A DNA stretch of 24,752 nucleotides from IMG/VR virus record IMGVR_UViG_3300022204_000017, positions 1 to 24,752 of that record; one strand, given 5' to 3'. Made by a program: the position numbers and the translations under genes. This document shows positions 1-5,440 of this stretch, piece by piece. Source of the stretch: a virus. The notes below the pieces were generated by a model. That model was given only the letters and a program-made list of their open reading frames with translations. It was not told the DNA's origin and made no database searches. How positions within the stretch are numbered: the stretch's first letter is position 1; each line of letters starts with the position of its first letter.

Positions 1-110
1 GTGGTGATTACTTTTGCTGGAAGAAGGGTGGGGACGGTGACAATGGTGAAACTCTAATGTATGAGATGGATATTTATTTTGAGTGCTTGGATGCAGGAGA
101 AAAATTATAA
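1..110 (+). CDS. C-terminal part of a small hypothetical protein, duplicate of the gene at 2864-3079 (5' end outside window)
   Basis: The first full codon is at base 3. The visible 35 residues begin GDYFCWKKGGDGDNGE and end in LDAGEKL. They are identical, protein and DNA, to the end of the 71-residue protein encoded at 2864-3079. I do not recognise a family. The segment is acidic and aromatic, with a GGDGDNGE turn and a short helix-like tail. The stop is TAA followed by CAA, as for most genes in this block. Perfect nucleotide identity means either a very recent duplication or an assembly feature. Whether the copy is complete upstream is unknown. Confidence 0.8.
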   Translation, partial: GDYFCWKKGGDGDNGETLMYEMDIYFECLDAGEKL

Positions 111-112
111 CA
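1..112 (+). repeat. 112-bp exact direct repeat, copy 1
   Basis: Bases 1-112 are identical to bases 2970-3081 (offset 2969). The match is cut by the window edge on the left and ends two bases after the TAA stop of the small gene it contains. The downstream sequence then diverges completely (AATAAGCTCAG here, CTGTGATATACG at copy 2). The two copies therefore flank the whole small-gene block in direct orientation. The true left extent of the repeat cannot be seen. Confidence 0.97.
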
Positions 113-153
113 AATAAGCTCAGTTGCCGTGGCTGAGAAAGGAGAAGAAGACA

Positions 154-360
154 ATGGGAAACGACAAAGAACAAGCACAGAGCGCAAATGAAGACCGTGA
201 CAACGGTCAAATGCAGCGCGGGGTTATGTGCCACTGTAAAAGATGTGAACAACCCTTTGAGGCATGGGAGGATATGGGAGAGATAGAAAGTAATATTTGC
301 CAACTTTGTAATTTTGATGAAGTAGATCAAATGTGCTGGGAACGGGATAGCTTTGATTGA
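154..360 (+). CDS. small zinc-ribbon-like protein
   Basis: This 68-residue protein starts at ATG 154, placed about 9 bases after AAGGAG (139-144). An in-frame TTG at 124 would extend it but has no ribosome-binding site and would run through the intergenic hairpin. It has a charged, Gln/Asn-rich N terminus of about 20 residues. Then come Cys26, Cys28 and Cys31, about 17 residues, and Cys49-x2-Cys52, the spacing of a two-knuckle zinc ribbon. The C terminus is acidic (ending ERDSFD). It probably binds one zinc and may contact nucleic acid or protein. No specific family is recognised. It is the first full gene of the accessory block and has its own ribosome-binding site. Confidence 0.75.
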   Translation: MGNDKEQAQSANEDRDNGQMQRGVMCHCKRCEQPFEAWEDMGEIESNICQLCNFDEVDQMCWERDSFD

Positions 361-440
361 TAAGATTGGCACATAACAGAGAAAGCTAACCGGATCGAAG
401 CCGCAGGCTGAGAGTCCAAACACCAAAAGAGGAGATTGAT

Positions 441-752
441 ATGACATGGGCAGAAGATGAATATTGTGGGACAGAAACTAAAGAGGAAGGGTTGAGCGCT
501 GGGTTATCTGGCATTCAACAAGCTATGGTAGAGGCTGTTAAAGAGCAAACAGCAGCAATTTTGGCTAGCGAAATAGCAACTCAACGGAGGCATGAAGAAG
601 AAATTGATCACAAGCGGAATATTAAAGAGCAGAATGTATGGTTGGCCGCTTGCACCGCCTATATGTCGAGTGGTTCATTAGCTAGCACAAGCGGAGCATT
701 AGAGGCCGCAGATGTAGTTAAGGAAGCCTTTAATGAAAGGTTTGCCAGATAA
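441..752 (+). CDS. hypothetical helical protein
   Basis: The product has 103 residues. The start is fixed by GGAG at 431-434, followed by ATTGAT and ATG. The 15 bases around this start (430-444) recur exactly at the start of the gene at 2209. The protein is mostly helical. An acidic N terminus is followed by a charged stretch (about residues 40-65, TQRRHEEEIDHKRNIKEQ) that could form a short coiled coil. An Ala/Ser-rich segment and a C-terminal helix ending EAFNERFAR come last. I recall similar small proteins of unknown role in phage genomes but cannot name a family. The stop TAA is followed by C, as in its neighbours. Confidence 0.75.
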   Translation: MTWAEDEYCGTETKEEGLSAGLSGIQQAMVEAVKEQTAAILASEIATQRRHEEEIDHKRNIKEQNVWLAACTAYMSSGSLASTSGALEAADVVKEAFNERFAR

Positions 753-798
753 CGATAGACTTAACTGGCTTGTGAGCCAAGCCCAAAAGGAGGAGAAA

Positions 799-1092
799 TT
801 GACCAAAGCGAACGAAGACACAAAAACGAAAACGCCCCTTAACAAGTCCAATGTTGAAGGACGGGTTATAGAACTTGTGTGGGGTTGCTTGGCTGGAATT
901 AATGGCACATGGGTATTAGGAAAGCCAGTTAATAAGCAAAAGGATAGGATTGATGTAATAGCATCTATAAGCAGACAGAAAGATGGAACATGGAATTGGG
1001 ACTTGCAGGATAACGAGCATCAAGGCAATGAACCTTCGCGAGAAGAGGCCATGAAGGAAGTTGAGAAGTATGTTGATGAGACAGTTCTATAA
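799..1092 (+). CDS. hypothetical protein, TTG start
   Basis: The ribosome-binding site GGAGGAG (789-795) lies just upstream of an in-frame TTG at 799, giving a 97-residue protein beginning (M)TKANEDTK. An ATG at 733 in the same frame would overlap the previous gene and cross the intergenic hairpin, so TTG is preferred. A basic, Thr/Lys-rich N terminus (about 20 residues) leads into what looks like a small beta-rich domain (VIELVWGCLAGINGTWVLGK, then IDVIASISRQKDGTWNWDLQ). A final helix, EEAMKEVEKYV, follows. No family recognised. Its stop codon lies at the 5' edge of the attC-like element at 1087-1144. Confidence 0.65.
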   Translation: MTKANEDTKTKTPLNKSNVEGRVIELVWGCLAGINGTWVLGKPVNKQKDRIDVIASISRQKDGTWNWDLQDNEHQGNEPSREEAMKEVEKYVDETVL

Positions 1093-1144
1093 CAACCAAG
1101 ATCAGCAGCCGCGTTAGCGGTCCGCTGGAGCGCCATGGTTATGT
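1087..1144 (+). repeat. attC-like intergenic element A (near-identical to element at 2133-2190)
   Basis: Fifty-two bases (1090-1141) match 2136-2187 at every position but one (A1101 against G2147). The element opens with TAAC, which contains the stop codon of the gene at 799. It holds a perfect CCGC-GTTA-GCGG hairpin flanked by CAGC/GCTG, and ends in GTTA 46 bases after the opening motif. The 3' box here (GTTATGT) is off the GTTRRRY consensus by one base, while the second copy has a perfect GTTAGGC. GTTAATC six bases further on (from 1150) is another possible 3' box. Confidence 0.6.
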
Positions 1145-1169
1145 GTGGCGTTAATCAATGGAGGGGTAA

Positions 1170-1436
1170 ATGGATTGGATGGAAACGACATTAAGAAAAG
1201 GGACCAAGACTCCTAAGGTTTGTAGAGATATGTTTATCACTGACAGTAGAGGTGTGTTTAGGTTTGCGATGGTAAAAAATGGCAGGATGAAACATGTTGA
1301 GATACTAAGTGAATCCGAAGCTAAGGAGATAATAATAGAACATAGGCTGGTGCCAACTCCAGCCCTTTTTAACAAGTGCTACACGTATAGAACTCAAAAA
1401 AGCACGGATTTAGTTTATAAGATATTAAACACATAA
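1170..1436 (+). CDS. hypothetical protein
   Basis: The product has 88 residues. ATG 1170 follows GGAGGGG at 1160-1166. The sequence reads as a small alpha/beta protein: basic N-terminal helix (LRKGTKTPKVCRDM), two hydrophobic strands (GVFRFAMVKNGRMKHVEIL) and a helix (SESEAKEIIIEHRL). The tail is polar (KCYTYRTQKSTDLVYKIL). No domain recognised. It begins just after element A and its TAA is followed by C, so it has the shape of a stand-alone cassette of one gene plus downstream inverted repeat. It shows no similarity to its neighbours. Confidence 0.7.
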   Translation: MDWMETTLRKGTKTPKVCRDMFITDSRGVFRFAMVKNGRMKHVEILSESEAKEIIIEHRLVPTPALFNKCYTYRTQKSTDLVYKILNT

Positions 1437-1478
1437 CAGATGGAATTAACTCGCCGCGTTAGCGGTCGAAAGGAGGAA
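1431..1478 (+). repeat. degenerate attC-like element
   Basis: The element begins ACATAAC around the stop codon of the gene at 1170. It contains the same core as elements A and B (GCCGCGTTAGCGGTC, 1453-1467), including the CCGC-GTTA-GCGG hairpin. The 3' arm is missing: the sequence runs directly into AAAGGAGG (1469-1476), the ribosome-binding site of the next gene. It looks like a truncated copy of the same repeat family. Confidence 0.5.
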
Positions 1479-1484
1479 CGACTG

Positions 1485-2138
1485 ATGTTGAATGTTGGGT
1501 TAGCTGCCCTCTTTGTAGAACATAAAGGGGCATACTATGGAATGCCTAATGTTGACCCCTGGGATGAACAGCGAGACGCTAGATCATATCCTGGGCCGTA
1601 TCCAGTAGTGGCCCACCCGCCTTGCCAGCGTTGGGGAAAAATGTGGGCGGGGCAACCTCTATGGATAAAGCGCACCGGACAAAGGAAGAAAAAAGGCGAT
1701 GATGGGGGGTGCTTTAAGGCGGCACTAGCGGCGGTGAGAAAATATGGGGGGGTGCTGGAGCATCCTTACGGGAGCCATGCCTGGAAACATTTCGGATTGA
1801 CCAAGCCGCCGCGCGAAGGTGGATGGATAAAAGCTGATGAATATGGCGGGTGGACTTGTTGCGTAGAGCAAGGCCGATATGGACATTATGCGCCAAAGCC
1901 CACTTTGCTTTATGCTGTAGGATGTGATTTGCCGGAATTAAAGTGGGGAGTTTATAAGGTGCTTGACGAAGACTTCCCTGCATGGGCTATGGAGAAATAC
2001 GGACGCAAAAAATGCAGAAAGGCCGGACTTCTTGCCTTCAAAGGAGGCGGTAAGGATAGTTCGCCCAGGATACACACGCCGATAGAGTTTAGAGATGTAT
2101 TAATTAAGATTGCTGCTACAGCGAACAAGGGCAGCTAA
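1485..2138 (+). CDS. phage protein with AHPPCQRW motif, possibly a minimal DNA-methylase relative
   Basis: The 217-residue product starts at ATG 1485, 8 bases after AAAGGAGG. An upstream in-frame ATG at 1440 lies inside the preceding repeat and is rejected. The conserved-looking core is VVAHPPCQRWGKMWAG (about residues 41-56). Then follow KGDDGGCFKAALAAVRKYGGVLEHP and SHAWKHFGL (about 69-104), GGWTCCVEQGRYGH, and a basic C terminus. I recall this layout from uncharacterised phage proteins. PPC followed by a polar residue resembles the catalytic PC loop of cytosine-5 methyltransferases, but no AdoMet-binding FxGxG motif is visible, so enzymatic activity is inference. The gene is visibly GC-richer than its neighbours, suggesting separate acquisition. 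Confidence 0.75.
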   Translation: MLNVGLAALFVEHKGAYYGMPNVDPWDEQRDARSYPGPYPVVAHPPCQRWGKMWAGQPLWIKRTGQRKKKGDDGGCFKAALAAVRKYGGVLEHPYGSHAWKHFGLTKPPREGGWIKADEYGGWTCCVEQGRYGHYAPKPTLLYAVGCDLPELKWGVYKVLDEDFPAWAMEKYGRKKCRKAGLLAFKGGGKDSSPRIHTPIEFRDVLIKIAATANKGS

Positions 2139-2190
2139 CAACCAAGGTCAGCAGCCGCGTTAGCGGTCCGCTGGAGCGCCATGGTTAGGC
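2133..2190 (+). repeat. attC-like intergenic element B
   Basis: The element spans 58 bases. Its 5' box AGCTAAC (2133-2139) includes the stop codon of the gene at 1485. Its 3' box GTTAGGC (2184-2190) fits GTTRRRY exactly, and CTAAC pairs with GTTAG. Inside are CAGC (2149-2152) pairing with GCTG (2170-2173), and CCGC (2155-2158) pairing with GCGG (2163-2166) around a GTTA loop. The size and nested-arm layout suit a minimal integron attC site. The 5' box departs from RYYYAAC at one base. Confidence 0.6.
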
Positions 2191-2208
2191 AAAACAAAGG
2201 AGATTGAT

Positions 2209-2466
2209 ATGATTAGTAATTTTAGTGTAAATCGAAGGAACCACGGGCATTGGGATATATGGAATGATAAGAGACGAATCTTTAGCATCAGAGGAGGCCC
2301 TAGCAATTATTTTATTCGAGATGAAAGAGAGGATAAGCCACAAAGGGAATTACAGGGATTTAAGACTGTAAACGCTTGCATGGCATGTATATGTGACGAA
2401 CTCATGTATGAGTTAATTGTGGCCGATGGACAAGAGCCAGCGATTATAGAAAGCTGGAATGTTTGA
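2209..2466 (+). CDS. hypothetical phage protein
   Basis: The product has 85 residues. The start at 2209 follows AAAGGAG, and the 15 bases around it repeat those of the gene at 441. The protein reads as beta strands (HWDIWNDKRRIFSIRGGPSNYFIRDERED) followed by a helix (FKTVNACMACICDELMYELI). I recall this pattern, a surface-exposed IRG/IRDE strand pair then a Met/Cys-rich helix ending DELM, from short uncharacterised phage proteins. No function is known to me. It ends in TGA, with the perfect-consensus attC-like element starting three bases later. Confidence 0.75.
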   Translation: MISNFSVNRRNHGHWDIWNDKRRIFSIRGGPSNYFIRDEREDKPQRELQGFKTVNACMACICDELMYELIVADGQEPAIIESWNV

Positions 2467-2468
2467 CT

Positions 2469-2551
2469 GCCTAACGGTGAGCTAAATTGCCGCCGCAAGA
2501 TGAACACTAAAAACAGATGCGCCCCTGGCGGTCAAAATTTGAGCGTTGGGT
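2469..2551 (+). repeat. attC-like element C, full consensus boxes
   Basis: This is the best match in the window. The 5' box GCCTAAC (2469-2475) fits RYYYAAC and the 3' box GTTGGGT (2545-2551) fits GTTRRRY. Bases 2469-2476 pair with 2544-2551 over 8 positions, two of them G-T. A second arm pairs 2482-2488 with 2536-2543, leaving a single extrahelical G at 2541. A third arm pairs CCGCC (2490-2494) with GGCGG (2527-2531). About 32 bases of variable terminal loop remain. Length is 83 bp. Arms separated by an unpaired spacer with an extrahelical base are the hallmark of folded attC sites. Confidence 0.68.
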
Positions 2552-2587
2552 TAAGCCGCATGAACCTTAAAAAGAAAGGATAAGAAG

Positions 2588-2776
2588 ATGCGATATGAGG
2601 CAAGAAAAGGATCACAGAGCGCTCATTGCTGTTTTGAAGCGACAGTGGTGGACACAACTAAACCTGACATGATTGGTGGGAAACAATACGAGGATCATTG
2701 CGAGATCATTTGTGAATGTTTTTCAATGGAAGATGCTGAGAAGATAGCCAAAGCCTTAAATGAGGTTGCGGCTTAA
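2588..2776 (+). CDS. hypothetical small phage protein
   Basis: The product has 62 residues. ATG 2588 follows AAAGGATAAGAAG. The layout is beta-rich then helical: strands around RYEARKG, FEATVVDT and HCEIICECF, then a C-terminal helix SMEDAEKIAKALNEVAA. Four Cys residues (HCCF, HCEIICEC) are notable but not spaced as a classic zinc site. The ICECFSMEDAEKIAKALN ending is a pattern I recall from short phage early genes of unknown function. Its TAA stop forms part of the 5' box of the next attC-like element. Confidence 0.72.
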   Translation: MRYEARKGSQSAHCCFEATVVDTTKPDMIGGKQYEDHCEIICECFSMEDAEKIAKALNEVAA

Positions 2777-2847
2777 CAAGATTGATAACCAGCGGCAGGA
2801 AACGAACACTTAAAAAGCAGAATGGCTGTTAGCCGTCTGCGTTAATT
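2771..2847 (+). repeat. attC-like element D
   Basis: The 5' box GCTTAAC (2771-2777) fits RYYYAAC and contains the stop of the gene at 2588. TTAAC pairs with GTTAA at 2841-2845, but the 3' box GTTAATT is off consensus by one base. An inner arm pairs TAAC-AGC (2786-2793, with extrahelical C2790) with GCTGTTA (2825-2831). The loop region resembles that of element C (CGAACACTTAAAAAGCAGA here, TGAACACTAAAAACAGA there), which suggests common descent. Confidence 0.55.
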
Positions 2848-2863
2848 AGGGGGTTATAATTTT

Positions 2864-3079
2864 ATGAGTGTAGAAAGAGACATAAACAAAAGGTGGGAGC
2901 AAGGCATAGACCACCATCCTAAAAGCGAAGAGCTAATGGAAGCCTTGATGAAAATTGATTTTGAGCTGTGTGGTGATTACTTTTGCTGGAAGAAGGGTGG
3001 GGACGGTGACAATGGTGAAACTCTAATGTATGAGATGGATATTTATTTTGAGTGCTTGGATGCAGGAGAAAAATTATAA
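2864..3079 (+). CDS. small hypothetical protein (complete copy of the duplicated gene)
   Basis: The product has 71 residues. ATG 2864 lies downstream of AGGGGG (2848-2853), with an A/T-rich spacer that is slightly long. The N-terminal half is helical and charged (SVERDINKRWEQGIDHHPKSEELMEALMKIDFE). The C-terminal half (GDYFCWKKGGDGDNGE ... DIYFECLDAGEKL) is the part repeated at 1-110. I recall the FCWK-GGDGDNGE-LMY-MDIYFE pattern from small phage proteins of unknown function. It is the last member of the small-gene block. Its stop TAA is followed by CACTG and a different hairpin from that after copy 1. Confidence 0.78.
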   Translation: MSVERDINKRWEQGIDHHPKSEELMEALMKIDFELCGDYFCWKKGGDGDNGETLMYEMDIYFECLDAGEKL

Positions 3080-3081
3080 CA
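2970..3081 (+). repeat. 112-bp exact direct repeat, copy 2
   Basis: Identical to bases 1-112. It covers codons 36-71 of the gene at 2864 plus its stop and the two following bases. The left limit of the match is set only by the window edge. Together the two copies bracket the small-gene block as direct repeats 2969 bp apart. Confidence 0.97.
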
Positions 3082-3104
3082 CTGTGATATACGGATCACC
3101 GGTG

Positions 3105-3434
3105 ATGCAGATGAATGAAAAACGATCAAGATGGCGTAAAAACCAAACAGAGAAGCGCAAAAGATTAATTTTAGAGCGTCCTGCGCCTGATTATCCTGAT
3201 GAGATTAATCATCAAGAATATTGGGATGAAATTACAGTAACTCGTCATACCCCTTATGGTGATAGACAGACTAAAATTATTTTATTCATGTGTCCAGATA
3301 AGATTGATTCACATTATTATAGTCGAGATGGGTATATGAGATTAAAGAATAAGCGTCCGCATAGAATTGGATCTTATAAAGTTGGGGAGTTGATCGGTAA
3401 ATTATTAGGTAGGCGAGGGAGGCATGATGAGTGA
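3105..3434 (+). CDS. basic hypothetical protein
   Basis: The product has 109 residues if started at ATG 3105 (ATG 3111 is the alternative). Neither start has a strong ribosome-binding site, and a start at 3030 would overlap the previous gene by 50 bases. The N terminus is very basic (NEKRSRWRKNQTEKRKRLI), as is the C terminus (LKNKRPHRIGSYK ... GKLLGRRGRHDE). The centre has a beta-like stretch (YWDEITVTRHTPYGDRQTKIILFMCPDK). The charge suggests nucleic-acid binding. No family is recognised. It overlaps the downstream nuclease gene by 11 bases, so the two are probably co-translated. Confidence 0.65.
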   Translation: MQMNEKRSRWRKNQTEKRKRLILERPAPDYPDEINHQEYWDEITVTRHTPYGDRQTKIILFMCPDKIDSHYYSRDGYMRLKNKRPHRIGSYKVGELIGKLLGRRGRHDE

Positions 3435-3723
3435 TTCACAAAAAGATATATTAGCTTTTATATTACAACACCCGAAAGTCTATGATGCGTGGGTAACTAC
3501 TCAAGGTAGGCTAAAGGGCAAATATAAAATAGGAAAAACGGGCGTTAGCGATATAATTGGATTTATGAAAAATGGCAGATTCCTGGCGGTTGAAGTAAAG
3601 AAGGTAGGCGAGAAGATATCAGATCAGCAACAGATTTTTATTGATAGTGTAAATATGTGCGGAGGTGTGGCAGGCGTGGCAATTACTATTGAAGACGCTA
3701 ATAAAATACTAGGCAATAAATAA
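3424..3723 (+). CDS. VRR-NUC family nuclease
   Basis: The product has 99 residues. GGGAGG lies just upstream of the tandem ATGs at 3424 and 3427. The PD-(D/E)xK core of the VRR-NUC family is visible: GVSDIIGF with Asp43, then FLAVEVKK with Glu57 and Lys59, then SDQQQIFID with the conserved Gln about 10 residues later. A following strand reads GGVAGVAIT. Stand-alone VRR-NUC proteins of about 100 residues are common in phages and act as structure-specific nucleases in DNA repair or replication. The usual length and all catalytic positions are present, so it should be active. Its neighbours (basic protein, helicase, methyltransferase) fit a DNA-metabolism role. Confidence 0.88.
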   Translation: MMSDSQKDILAFILQHPKVYDAWVTTQGRLKGKYKIGKTGVSDIIGFMKNGRFLAVEVKKVGEKISDQQQIFIDSVNMCGGVAGVAITIEDANKILGNK

Positions 3724-3905
3724 TGATGTCCCATAACAGCATATGCAGGCTTATGTGTCCCGAAATAAACGACAATCAAGCTATCTACAATCGCGTATGG
3801 TGGATGTTACCATTTGACCCTATACGTTGGGGTGCTTTACATATCCTTGATGATTACAGGGGGAATATAAGGTTGATTGCTTTTATGGTGGCGTTGTTAA
3901 TTTAG
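3723..3905 (+). CDS. small hypothetical protein (doubtful)
   Basis: A 60-residue reading frame whose ATG shares a base with the TAA of the nuclease gene (TAATG). This arrangement for coupled translation is its main support. ATG 3726 is an alternative start. The sequence has aromatic residues in the middle (VWWMLPFDPIRWGALHI) and a short hydrophobic C terminus (LIAFMVALLI) that is too short for a secure transmembrane helix. No family recognised. It ends two bases before the -35 box of the promoter at 3908. Confidence 0.5.
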   Translation: MMSHNSICRLMCPEINDNQAIYNRVWWMLPFDPIRWGALHILDDYRGNIRLIAFMVALLI

Positions 3906-3907
3906 GC

Positions 3908-3936
3908 TTGACAATATGAAATAAATAGGTTAAATT
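3908..3936 (+). promoter_or_regulatory. sigma70-like promoter P1
   Basis: A perfect TTGACA (3908-3913), a 17-base spacer and TAAATT (3931-3936). It lies in the gap right after a stop codon and directs transcription into the structured RNA at 3943-4052 and then the helicase gene. The TTGACAAT start and 17-base spacer are shared with the other promoters proposed here. Confidence 0.7.
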
Positions 3937-3942
3937 AGGTAA

Positions 3943-4052
3943 AAATCAGGTCGGAAAGTAGTGCATGACTTCCCGATAATAATTAAAGTTTATCCTTCGG
4001 GATGAACAAACTAGGCCCTTTTGTGAGATGCACCTCATGAAGGGGCCTTTTT
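3943..4052 (+). ncRNA. structured leader or small RNA 1, terminated before the helicase gene
   Basis: From the expected start of P1 to the T-run of the terminator is about 110 bases. Three hairpins can be read. First, TCGG-AAGT pairs with ACTT-CCGA around an AGTGCATG loop (3951-3976). Second, GTTTATCC pairs with GGATGAAC around a TTCG tetraloop (3988-4007). Third is the terminator at 4013-4052. The region has no plausible ORF. The RNA shares CAGG-(T)-CGGAA and AAGTTTA-CC blocks and the same hairpin order with the second RNA at 6628-6744. It may be a free small RNA, an attenuator, or an antitermination leader. Confidence 0.6.
4013..4052 (+). terminator. intrinsic terminator upstream of the helicase gene
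   Basis: A 15-bp stem: AGGCCCTTTTGTGAG (4013-4027) pairs with CTCATGAAGGGGCCT (4034-4048), using three G-T pairs, around an ATGCAC loop. TTTTT follows at 4048-4052. It sits between promoter P1 and the ribosome-binding site GGAGGAGG (4058-4065) of the helicase, so P1 transcripts should mostly stop here unless terminator function is overcome. Confidence 0.8.
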
Positions 4053-4066
4053 ATATTGGAGGAGGT

Positions 4067-5440
4067 ATGGATAAATACAAACAATTTATTGCTAATAAAA
4101 AACATTCAATAGGCAATTTTGGATTTGATAGGTTATGGTTGCCTGAATGTGCGTTTGACTTTCAGGGTAATGTAATTGATCGGGCAATAAAAAAGGGGAG
4201 GATAGGAATATTTGCGGATACTGGATTAGGTAAAACATTGATTCAAATTACTATAGCTGAAAACATAATCAGGCATACAAATAAAAGAGTTTTGATATTA
4301 ACTCCCTTGGCGGTGGCTTTTCAGTTTATTGATGAAGCTCATCGAATAGGGGTAGATGATATAGAACATTCAAAAGATGGGAAGTTTACAAAAAAGATCG
4401 TAGTATGTAATTATGAAAGATTGCATTTATTAAATCCTAATGACTTTGAATGTGTGATGCTAGATGAGTCAAGCATATTAAAAAACTTTCAAGGCAGGAT
4501 AAAAGATCAGATAATAGCTTTTATCAAGAAAGTGCCTTATCGGTTTTTGAGTACTGCGACACCGAGCCCGAATGATTTTATTGAGCTTGGCAATAGTTCA
4601 GAGGCTTTGGGATATATGGGATATATGGATATGTTGAGCAAGTTCTTCAAATCTAATCAAGGATCTGCCGATAGTAATAACAGGAATATCGGAGAGAAGT
4701 TTTATCTCAAGCCTCATGCAGAACGTGACTTTTTCGCATGGGTAAACCAATGGTCTATAATGATTAAAAAGCCGTCTGATTTAGGATTCAGCAATGATGG
4801 CTATGATATCCCTAAATTGCATTCAAACAAGCATATTATAAGGAATGATAAACAATGGACAATCGACGGGCAGGCCGCTTTATTTGCTATGCCTGCAAAG
4901 ACCATAACGGAAGTTAGGGCAGAGCAGAAACTTACAATCAATGAAAGATGTGAAACTGCTGTAAACCTTGCTAAAGACAAGACATCTGTTTATTGGTGCA
5001 ATCTTAATGAGGAAAGCAAATTGTTGTCTGATTTAGACAATGAGGCGGTCGAAATAATAGGGGGAATGACTATTGAGAAAAAGGAAGATATACTTTTAGC
5101 GTTTGCCAGGGGGGACATAAAGAGAATTATAACTAAGGCAAGAATGACTTCGATGGGATTAAATTGGCAGCATTGCAACCATACGGTTTTTTTCCCTACA
5201 TATAGTTATGAGCAATTTTATCAAGCTATAAGGAGGTTTTGGAGGTTTGGCCAGAAGAGGGAAGTTACTTGCGATATTGTCATAAGTGATGGACAGTCTC
5301 GAGTGATACAGGCGCTTGAAGAAAAGACACAAAAAGCAATAGAGTTATATGAAAATCTTGTATCTCATGCGAATCAAGATTTTAATATGACTGTTAAGGA
5401 ATTTGACAAAAACATTCAATTACCGGAGTTTATATCATGA
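4067..5440 (+). CDS. SF2 (Snf2-like) DNA helicase, partner of the adjacent methyltransferase
   Basis: The 457-residue product starts at ATG 4067 after GGAGGAGG (4058-4065). The in-frame ATG at 4028 lies in the terminator loop and is rejected. Visible motifs: ADTGLGKT (50-57, Walker A), VMLDESS (130-136, motif II with DESS), LSTATP (161-166, motif III) and QAIRRFWRFGQKR (386-398, motif VI with the arginine finger region). This is the two-RecA-fold layout of SF2 ATPases. DES in motif II and RxWRxGQ in motif VI are typical of Snf2-like phage helicases. It overlaps the methyltransferase gene by four bases (ATGA), so the two should be made together. Such pairs occur in phages and echo type III restriction-modification layouts, but no nuclease domain is present here. 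Confidence 0.9.
   Translation: MDKYKQFIANKKHSIGNFGFDRLWLPECAFDFQGNVIDRAIKKGRIGIFADTGLGKTLIQITIAENIIRHTNKRVLILTPLAVAFQFIDEAHRIGVDDIEHSKDGKFTKKIVVCNYERLHLLNPNDFECVMLDESSILKNFQGRIKDQIIAFIKKVPYRFLSTATPSPNDFIELGNSSEALGYMGYMDMLSKFFKSNQGSADSNNRNIGEKFYLKPHAERDFFAWVNQWSIMIKKPSDLGFSNDGYDIPKLHSNKHIIRNDKQWTIDGQAALFAMPAKTITEVRAEQKLTINERCETAVNLAKDKTSVYWCNLNEESKLLSDLDNEAVEIIGGMTIEKKEDILLAFARGDIKRIITKARMTSMGLNWQHCNHTVFFPTYSYEQFYQAIRRFWRFGQKREVTCDIVISDGQSRVIQALEEKTQKAIELYENLVSHANQDFNMTVKEFDKNIQLPEFIS

Noticed and set aside
361-440. attC-like element between the genes at 154 and 441
   Set aside because: ACATAAC and AGCTAAC motifs occur but no GTTRRRY box or paired arms could be found. The same is true for 750-788 and 108-140, which hold only small hairpins.
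1440-1484. Upstream ATG at 1440 as the start of the PPC-motif gene
   Set aside because: It lies inside the repeat family core, lacks a ribosome-binding site, and AAAGGAGG with correct spacing precedes ATG 1485.
1087-2847. CRISPR array
   Set aside because: The repeated elements are hundreds of bases apart and separated by open reading frames, with no regular spacers.
3095-3106. ATCACCGGTGAT palindrome as an operator
   Set aside because: A single 12-bp palindrome at a start codon without a promoter or second copy is not enough; it may be part of a degenerate intergenic hairpin.
3943-4052. SAM or other known riboswitch before the methyltransferase operon
   Set aside because: I cannot match any known riboswitch core. 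The related leader at 6628 precedes replication genes rather than methylation genes.
4028-4066. Upstream ATG at 4028 as the helicase start
   Set aside because: It falls in the loop of the intrinsic terminator. GGAGGAGG directly precedes ATG 4067, which begins the conserved part.
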